From positions 160,977-224,976 of the forward strand of contig CANRLF010000002.1 in the NCBI GenBank assembly GCA_947631395.1: 64,000 nt of DNA. The letters are read 5' to 3'. The notes beneath the pieces were generated by a model. The model was not told where the DNA came from and searched no databases. It was given only the letters and a program-made list of their open reading frames with translations. This document shows, piece after piece, positions 58,809 to 64,000 of this stretch. Both the position numbers and the translations under genes were made by a program. The number at the start of each line of letters is the position of its first letter. Position 1 is the first letter of the stretch. This DNA comes from an uncultured Oscillospiraceae bacterium (GTDB taxonomy: Bacteria > Bacillota > Clostridia > Oscillospirales > Oscillospiraceae).

Positions 58809-60340
58809 GGGTTCACCTCGTCTCTCTTAGCGCCGGCCATGTAAAGGCCAAGCTCCTCCTGGGTGGTCTTTTTCGGGTCGAGCTGGCCGACGATCTCGCC
58901 CTCGTACATGACGAGTATGCGGTCAGGAACGTCCATGACCTCGTCGAGCTCCAATGACACAAGCAAGACAGCCTTGCCGGCGTCACGCTGGGCCACCAGC
59001 TGCTTGTGGATGTACTCGATAGCTCCGACGTCAAGGCCGCGGGTGGGCTGGACGGCCACCAGGAGCTCCGGGTCCTTGTCGATCTCACGGGCGATGATGG
59101 CCTTCTGCTGGTTGCCGCCGGACATGGCCCGGGCCATTGTGACGGGGCCCTGGCCGGAGCGGACGTCGTACTGGTCGATGAGCCTCTCGGCGTAGGCGCG
59201 GATGTTCTTCCTGCGCAAAAAGCCCATCTTTGTAAATTCGGGCTCAAAATATCGCTGGAGCACCATGTTGTCCTCAAGGGTGTAATCCAGCACCAGGCCG
59301 TGCTTATGGCGGTCCTCGGGGATGTGGCTCATGCCGCCGGTGTTGCGACGGCGGATGGGGGCCTTTGTTATGTCATTGCCGCACAGCTCGATGGTCCCGC
59401 CGGACAGGGGCTCAAGGCCCGTAAGGCCGTAGACGAGCTCCGTCTGACCGTTGCCGTCGATGCCGGCGATACAGACGATCTCGCCACGGCGGACCTTGAA
59501 GGACACGTTGTTCACGGCGTTTTTCTTGTGGCCCTTGGAGGCCACGGTCATGTTCTTCACGTCCAATATGACGTCACCGGGCTGGGAGGGCTTTTTCTCC
59601 ACGTGGAAATTGACGTTCCGGCCCACCATCATGGCGGAAAGCTCCTCGGCGGTGGTGTCGCGGGTCTCGACGGTGCCGATGTACTTGCCGCGGCGCAAGA
59701 CGGTGCACCTGTCGGCCACGGCCATTATCTCGGCCAGCTTGTGGGAGATAAAGAGTATGCTCTTGCCCTCGGCGGCCAGGTTCTTCATTATGACCATGAG
59801 CTCGTCGATCTCCTGGGGGGTGAGCACCGCGGTGGGCTCGTCGAAGATGAGTATCTCGTTTTCACGGTAGAGCATCTTCAGTATCTCGGTGCGCTGCTGC
59901 ATACCCACGGTTATGTTCTCAATAAGGGCGTCGGGGTCCACGTGCAGGCCGTATTTTTCAGAGAGGGCGATGACCTTCTCCCGGGCCTCGGCCTTCTGCA
60001 AAAAGCCGGCCTTGTTGGGTTCCACGCCGAGGATGATGTTGTCCAGCACCGTGAAGCACTCCACCAGCTTGAAATGCTGGTGCACCATGCCGATGCCAAG
60101 ACGGTTGGCGTCGTTGGGGTCTTTGATATGGACCTCCACGCCGTCTTTTTTGATGATGCCCTCCTCCGGCTGATAAAGGCCGAAAAGGACGCTCATAAGC
60201 GTACTCTTTCCCGCGCCGTTCTCCCCAAGAAGAGCGTGTATCTCACCTTTTTTGAGCTGCAGGGTGATGTTGTCGTTGGCGATGATGCCAGGGAACTTTT
60301 TTGTTATGTTCAGCATCTCTATCGCGTACTGCTGCTCCAA
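58805..60340 (-). CDS. Nucleoside-type ABC transporter ATPase (two NBDs)
   Basis: The 511-residue protein holds two ABC domains in one chain. The first has Walker A GENGAGKS and DEPTAVL; the second has a degenerate GIDGNGQT loop and signature MSGGNQQK, as in YufO/RbsA-type proteins. It drives uptake by the two permeases. The gap to the upstream BMP gene contains a stem-loop. ATG 60340 has a GAGGAAGG ribosome site. Confidence 0.93.
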   Translation of the reverse strand: MEQQYAIEMLNITKKFPGIIANDNITLQLKKGEIHALLGENGAGKSTLMSVLFGLYQPEEGIIKKDGVEVHIKDPNDANRLGIGMVHQHFKLVECFTVLDNIILGVEPNKAGFLQKAEAREKVIALSEKYGLHVDPDALIENITVGMQQRTEILKMLYRENEILIFDEPTAVLTPQEIDELMVIMKNLAAEGKSILFISHKLAEIMAVADRCTVLRRGKYIGTVETRDTTAEELSAMMVGRNVNFHVEKKPSQPGDVILDVKNMTVASKGHKKNAVNNVSFKVRRGEIVCIAGIDGNGQTELVYGLTGLEPLSGGTIELCGNDITKAPIRRRNTGGMSHIPEDRHKHGLVLDYTLEDNMVLQRYFEPEFTKMGFLRRKNIRAYAERLIDQYDVRSGQGPVTMARAMSGGNQQKAIIAREIDKDPELLVAVQPTRGLDVGAIEYIHKQLVAQRDAGKAVLLVSLELDEVMDVPDRILVMYEGEIVGQLDPKKTTQEELGLYMAGAKRDEVNP

Positions 60341-60395
60341 ATCGCCTTCCTCCTTTTCTGCTTTGATTTGCCGCGAAGATAAAAGGTATTTACCA

Positions 60396-60427
60396 AATAG
60401 AGACGAGGCGGGCGCCTCGTCTCTATT
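60396..60427. terminator. Stem-loop between the BMP and ATPase genes
   Basis: AATAGAGACGAGGC and GCCTCGTCTCTATT form a 14-bp stem. The T-run is short (ATTTGG), so it probably acts as partial terminator or mRNA stabiliser, giving more binding protein than ATPase. Confidence 0.75.
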
Positions 60428-60448
60428 GATGGGGTGTTAAGCTTGTGA

Positions 60449-61585
60449 TCAGGCAAGAGCGCCCTGATCGTCAACGGTGATGGTGGTGGCCAGGCTGGAG
60501 ACGGAAACGGTGATGTCGTTGGAGACCTTGATCGTTCCGTCGAACATGGCCTTCACAAGGGCGTTGTAATCGTCCTCGGTGAAGCCGTCGGACCACTGGG
60601 TGGTACCGAGCTGTACGTAGTTTTCAGAGGGGGTGGCGGACACGAGGCCCAAGGTGTCGACCTTTCCGCCGTAGTCGGAGAACTTGCCCTCAGCGACAGC
60701 GGTGAGCAGGGTCTGGACGGTGGGGGCGAGGCCCTTCATGGCGGAGGAAACGGTTATGCCCTCGCCATAGGCGCCGTCGATGATGCCCTTCTGGTCCGTG
60801 TCAACGCCGATGAGCTTCTTGCCGGTGCTCTGAGCGGCCTCAGCAGCGGAGATATAGATGCCGCCACCGGCGGCGAAGATGATCTCGGTGTCGCCCTGGC
60901 ACCAGGTATCCATGGCGGCCTTGATCTCGGGCTTGGGTCCGAAGGCTCCGCCGTAGAGGTACTTGAGAGTCACGTCGGTAAGGCCGAGCTCCTTGGCGGC
61001 GGCGTCAGCGCCCTGGACATAGCCGTAGCCGTAACGCTGGACAGCGGGGACGCGCATGCCGCCCAGGAAGCCTATGTGCTTGTAGCCGAGCTTAACGGCG
61101 GCGTAACCGGCCATGTAGCCGCAAAGCTCTTCCTGATAGGTGGCGCAGTAGAGGTTGGAGGGGACCTTGTACTCCTCGACCAGGTTGCCGTTATCGTCAT
61201 AGGTGTCAAGGTCGCCGTGGCCCACGTCAAGGGCGATGAAGGTCACGTCGCTGTACTCGCCAGCGGTGGCCTTCACGGCGTTGGCGAAGGCGTAGCCGGG
61301 CATCACGATGACGTTGTAACCGTCGTTGATGGCGGTCTCGATCATGGTGATACGGTCAGCGTCGGAGTCGCTGGCGGGCTTGTAGTACTTGAAGTCGACG
61401 CTGTTGGAGTCGGCAAAGGCCTTGCAAGCCTCATAGGTGGTCTGGTTGAAGGACTGGTCGGTGATGTCGCCGTAGTCGGTGATCATGGCGACCTTCATGT
61501 CGGCGGCCCCGTCTTTCTCGCCACCGCAGGCAACGAGGCTGAGGGCGAGGGTAAGAGCGAGAATTAAAACTAATACCTTCTTCAT
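60449..61585 (-). CDS. BMP-family nucleoside-binding lipoprotein
   Basis: The 378-residue protein has a lipoprotein signal ending LSLVAC (Cys20), then VAMITDYGDITDQSFNQTTY, the BmpA/PnrA opening that holds the ligand. GYKHIGFLGGMRVPAVQRYG and VIFAAGGGIY-like segments follow. PnrA-type proteins bind purine nucleosides outside the membrane. ATG 61585 follows AAGGAGAG. It heads the transporter transcript and has its own promoter. Confidence 0.92.
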   Translation of the reverse strand: MKKVLVLILALTLALSLVACGGEKDGAADMKVAMITDYGDITDQSFNQTTYEACKAFADSNSVDFKYYKPASDSDADRITMIETAINDGYNVIVMPGYAFANAVKATAGEYSDVTFIALDVGHGDLDTYDDNGNLVEEYKVPSNLYCATYQEELCGYMAGYAAVKLGYKHIGFLGGMRVPAVQRYGYGYVQGADAAAKELGLTDVTLKYLYGGAFGPKPEIKAAMDTWCQGDTEIIFAAGGGIYISAAEAAQSTGKKLIGVDTDQKGIIDGAYGEGITVSSAMKGLAPTVQTLLTAVAEGKFSDYGGKVDTLGLVSATPSENYVQLGTTQWSDGFTEDDYNALVKAMFDGTIKVSNDITVSVSSLATTITVDDQGALA

Positions 61586-61632
61586 AATATCTCTCCTTTT
61601 TTATTCGGGCCGTTTCGCCCGTAATTAACATC

Positions 61633-61661
61633 ATTATACACTAACCCTAAGGATAAATCAA
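61633..61661 (-). promoter_or_regulatory. Promoter of the BMP-transporter transcript
   Basis: On the minus strand TTGATT (61661-61656) is 17 bp from TATAAT (61638-61633). A 14-bp palindrome, AAATCTT-AAGATTT (61664-61677), lies just upstream of the -35 and may be a regulator site. Confidence 0.75.
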
Positions 61662-61711
61662 TAAAATCTTAAGATTTAATTAAGCTTTTTCATTATTCAA
61701 ATGGGGGACTG

Positions 61712-62428
61712 TTACACGCTTTCCATCCGGACGGCTGTCTCAAGGGCGATCTTCATCATGGTGGTGAAGGTGTTCTGCCGGGCTTCGGCGTCCAGCTCCT
61801 CGCCGGTGACGAGGCTGTCGGATATGGAGCAGATGGCAAGAGCGCGTTTGCCGCAGTAGGCGGCGGTCATGTACAGCGCGGCGGCCTCCATCTCCGTGGC
61901 CAATACGCCCATCCCGGCCCACTTCATGGTGGAGGCGGAGGCGTCGTAAAATACGTCGGAGCTCAGCACGTTGCCGACGGGCATCTCAACGCCCATGCTC
62001 CTGGCGACGGATACGGCGGTCTCGAGGAGGGTGAAGTCGGCGATGGGCGCGAAATCTCCGGGAAGTCCATATTGGTGGGCGAAGCGGGAGTTCGTGCAGG
62101 CACCCATGGCCGCCACCACGTCCCGGAGCTTCAGCTTTTCGCTCATGGCTCCGGCGGAGCCGATGCGCATGATGTTTTCAACGCCGTACTGGGTGTACAG
62201 CTCATAGGAGTAGATGCCGATGGAGGGCATACCCATGCCGGAGGCCATGACGGAGACGGGGACGCCGTTATATTTGCCGGTGTAGCCGTGGACGCCGCGG
62301 ACGTTATTTACGAGCCGGGGCTCCTCCAAAAAGGTCTCGGCTATGAACTTCGCCCGAAGGGGGTCGCCGGGCATGAGGACGGTCTTGGCGAAATCGCCCA
62401 TTTTCGCGCTGTTGTGAGGTGTAGCCAT
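61712..62428 (-). CDS. deoD: Purine-nucleoside phosphorylase, DeoD type
   Basis: The 238-residue enzyme has MPGDPLRAKFIAETFLEEP, RIGSAGAMSEKLKLRDVVAA and LATEMEAAALYMTAA, all typical of hexameric DeoD. It splits purine nucleosides to base and (deoxy)ribose 1-phosphate, which DeoB converts onward. ATG 62428 follows AAAGGAGAG, 13 bp after deoC. Confidence 0.95.
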   Translation of the reverse strand: MATPHNSAKMGDFAKTVLMPGDPLRAKFIAETFLEEPRLVNNVRGVHGYTGKYNGVPVSVMASGMGMPSIGIYSYELYTQYGVENIMRIGSAGAMSEKLKLRDVVAAMGACTNSRFAHQYGLPGDFAPIADFTLLETAVSVARSMGVEMPVGNVLSSDVFYDASASTMKWAGMGVLATEMEAAALYMTAAYCGKRALAICSISDSLVTGEELDAEARQNTFTTMMKIALETAVRMESV

Positions 62429-62441
62429 AGTCTCTCCTTTC

Positions 62442-63113
62442 TCAATAGGCCGACTTGTCGGTGTCGGTATTTTTTACTATCTTCACTATCCTGCTGGTAC
62501 CGAGGCGCGAAGCGCCGAGGGCAATGAAGTCCTCAGCGTCCTTTAAAGAGGAGATGCCTCCGGCGGCCTTTATACGCACGTGGGGCTCCACGTTGGCGGC
62601 GAAGAGAGCCACGTCCTCTCTTGTGGCGCCGCCTCCGGCAAAGCCGGTGGAGGTCTTTATGAAATCCGCGCCGGACCTTGAGACGATCTTACAAAGCTCC
62701 ACCTTCTCCTCGTCAGTCAGAAGGCAGGTCTCGATGATGACCTTTAAGATCCTGTCGCCGCAGGCGGATTTGATGGACCGGATCTCCTCAAGGAGGTCGT
62801 CCCATCTCTTGTCCTTGGCCCAGCCGATGTTGATGACCATGTCGATCTCATCGGCGCCGTTTTTCACCGCGTCCGCCGCCTCAAAGACCTTTACGGCTGT
62901 GGTGGAGTAGCCGTTGGGAAAGCCGATGACAGTGCATATCTTCAGCCTGTCGCCTACGTACTCCTTGGCTTGCTTTACATAGCTTGCGGGGATGCACACG
63001 GAGGCGACGCGGTATTTTATGCCGTCGTCGCATACGCCCCTTATGTCCTCCCACTTGGCGCCCTGTGCCAAAAGCGTGTGGTCCACCTTCGACAATATAT
63101 CCTCGATTTTCAT
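62442..63113 (-). CDS. deoC: Deoxyribose-phosphate aldolase
   Basis: The 223-residue TIM-barrel enzyme has VIGFPNG, the KVIIETCLL strand and the Schiff-base Lys in [16 protein letters not shown]. It cleaves deoxyribose 5-phosphate into acetaldehyde and glyceraldehyde 3-phosphate, the last step of the deo pathway. ATG 63113 follows AAGGGAG. It is the first gene of the deoC-deoD-transporter-udp run. Confidence 0.95.
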   Translation of the reverse strand: MKIEDILSKVDHTLLAQGAKWEDIRGVCDDGIKYRVASVCIPASYVKQAKEYVGDRLKICTVIGFPNGYSTTAVKVFEAADAVKNGADEIDMVINIGWAKDKRWDDLLEEIRSIKSACGDRILKVIIETCLLTDEEKVELCKIVSRSGADFIKTSTGFAGGGATREDVALFAANVEPHVRIKAAGGISSLKDAEDFIALGASRLGTSRIVKIVKNTDTDKSAY

Positions 63114-63228
63114 TTTATCAGCTCCCTTTCTTATTTTTGTCTTAAGAATAGGTTAATAATAACATAAAAAAATCCTTTTGCATAGGGCATTTTGTAAAAT
63201 AAGCATAAAAATGCCCGGGGCAAGCTCC

Positions 63229-63258
63229 CAATGTCATTAAGTTAAAATCTCTACCCCC
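63229..63258. repeat. Intergenic repeat copy C
   Basis: CAATGTCATTAAGTTAAAAT followed by CTCTACC matches the core of copy A in direct orientation. It lies in the 420-bp gap between deoC and the partial gene at the right edge; the gap also holds a terminator and the second repeat. Confidence 0.75.
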
Positions 63259-63319
63259 ACACGTTGAGGTAATGATTACGCATGACATCTGGACTGATTG
63301 AAGGCGAAAAAACGGAAAA

Positions 63320-63354
63320 GGCTCTCCGGCTTTTGGGGCCGGGGGGCCTTTTTT
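63320..63354 (+). terminator. Intrinsic terminator in the gap after deoC
   Basis: GGCTCTCCGGC pairs with GCCGGGGGGCC (63338-63348, with G-U pairs) and six T residues follow. No annotated plus-strand gene precedes it, so it may end a small RNA or be carried with the repeat. Confidence 0.75.
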
Positions 63355-63398
63355 GTGGGATGTGTATACATTTTATTGAAAGTACTTGCGTGTTGAAA

Positions 63399-63429
63399 GG
63401 AAAAGAGCTAAAATCGGAAAAGTAATGTT
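63399..63429. repeat. Second intergenic repeat, copy 2
   Basis: AAGGAAAAGAGCTAAAATCG followed by GAAAAGTAATGTT matches 53541-53570 with a few changes. Confidence 0.6.
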
Positions 63430-63534
63430 TGGAAAACTTTTTACCGAGTAACAGATTTCTTCGTACTTGGGTGAATAGTAAATGTCGAGTGGTTGTCTGT
63501 TCGGTAAAATCATAATTTATGGAGGCACAAGAGA

Positions 63535-64000
63535 ATGTTGGCAAAAGCCACAAAAAACGATATTGAGCAACACATGGATTTTGCGTACTCCCTCGCGATG
63601 GATCAAACAAAATCAGGCTATCCCCTATGGTCAGACGGTGTTTCCACAAAAGAGGAATTTGTGGACCGTGTCTGGAGAAGTTATAAGAGTGAAGATCGGG
63701 ACATACTTCTTTTCCTTGTGGACGGAGTGATGGAGGGGTGGATCCAGTTTTTCTATATAGCGGAGGATCGGTATCTCCAAACAAACGGATTTCTGATCAA
63801 CAGCCACACTGAGCAGGCTTTAACGGAGTTTTTGGAATATGCCCACGGGCGTTTTCCGGGATATGACCTGTATTTAGGCTTCCCGAAACGAAATACCGAC
63901 GCGATCTCCGCCCTGCAAAAAAGAAATTGCAGATTGATTCAGGAATGCTATCACGATATTTATATTTTTGACGGCGCTGACATACAAGCCGAGACGGACG
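63535..64000 (+). CDS. GNAT-like acetyltransferase, partial (C-terminus outside window)
   Basis: The frame runs from ATG 63535, behind GGAGG, to the right edge (155 codons). DILLFLVDGVMEGWIQFFYI and TEQALTEFLEYAHGRFPGYD fit the strands and helix of GNAT-fold enzymes, but no clear acetyl-CoA loop is seen before the edge. The gene is AT-richer than the chromosome around it. Substrate unknown. Confidence 0.6.
   Translation, partial: MLAKATKNDIEQHMDFAYSLAMDQTKSGYPLWSDGVSTKEEFVDRVWRSYKSEDRDILLFLVDGVMEGWIQFFYIAEDRYLQTNGFLINSHTEQALTEFLEYAHGRFPGYDLYLGFPKRNTDAISALQKRNCRLIQECYHDIYIFDGADIQAETD

Noticed and set aside
59006..60382. A 458-codon plus-strand frame opposite the ABC ATPase
   Set aside because: It lies wholly antisense to a clear ABC ATPase gene and has no recognisable domain.
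1..64000. tRNA, rRNA and CRISPR arrays
   Set aside because: I saw no cloverleaf with a CCA-type end, no rRNA-like sequence and no regular short repeats with unique spacers, although a computed scan could find a tRNA I missed.

Overview
The window reads as genomic DNA of a spore-forming, fairly GC-rich member of the Clostridia (Oscillospiraceae-like). The chromosomal half carries ylbJ, yqfC and yqfD, which occur in endospore formers, and the order yqfC-yqfD-phoH-ybeY-era-yqzL-recO is typical of Firmicutes. The organism cannot be named from this sequence alone.

Positions 1 to about 39,595 are most of an integrative and conjugative element (ICE) of the Tn1549/CTn type, nearly all on the minus strand. 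From its right end leftward it holds a RepA_N replication initiator, a sigma-like protein, a Fic protein, a broken RelE toxin and the conjugation machine: a VirB2-like pilin, a VirB6-like protein, a secreted membrane protein, a PrgI-VirB4 fusion, DUF5697 and DUF6100 proteins and VirD4. Next comes a surface module: an S1-like protein, a secreted anchor protein, a sortase, a CAP protein and a 2,147-residue thioester/CnaB adhesin. An IS1182-like insertion sequence then separates the adhesin from a HipB-HipA fusion. Beyond it are a C39 peptidase, a DUF3268 protein, a sigma factor, a LexA-like repressor divergent from a Y-family polymerase, a metallo-beta-lactamase-fold hydrolase, and a recombination operon (small protein, YqaJ exonuclease, RecD2 helicase, possible annealing protein). 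The relaxase and integrase are not in the window and probably lie to its left. The right end of the ICE cuts a collagen-like gene.

The most striking non-coding feature is at 4029-4322. A minus-strand promoter with a palindrome filling its spacer starts a leader of about 310 nt. That leader can fold into a four-way junction, then further hairpins, then a long intrinsic terminator, all ahead of the recombination operon. It looks like a structured cis-regulatory RNA or attenuator.

Positions 39,600 to 53,480 are chromosomal: a small P-loop protein, an MntR-type regulator, peptidase E, BirA, YlbJ, the yqfC-to-recO cluster (with an M32 carboxypeptidase between phoH and ybeY), a LarA homologue, deoB and cdd. 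From 55,950 to 63,113, on the minus strand, are deoC, deoD, a BMP-family nucleoside-type ABC transporter and uridine phosphorylase. With deoB and cdd this forms a convergent nucleoside uptake and salvage region. Between the two halves, at 53,481-55,946, is an AT-richer segment bounded by inverted copies of a roughly 45-bp sequence. It holds a radical SAM protein, a membrane protein and an IS200 remnant. A third copy of the repeat precedes a partial GNAT-like gene at the right edge.
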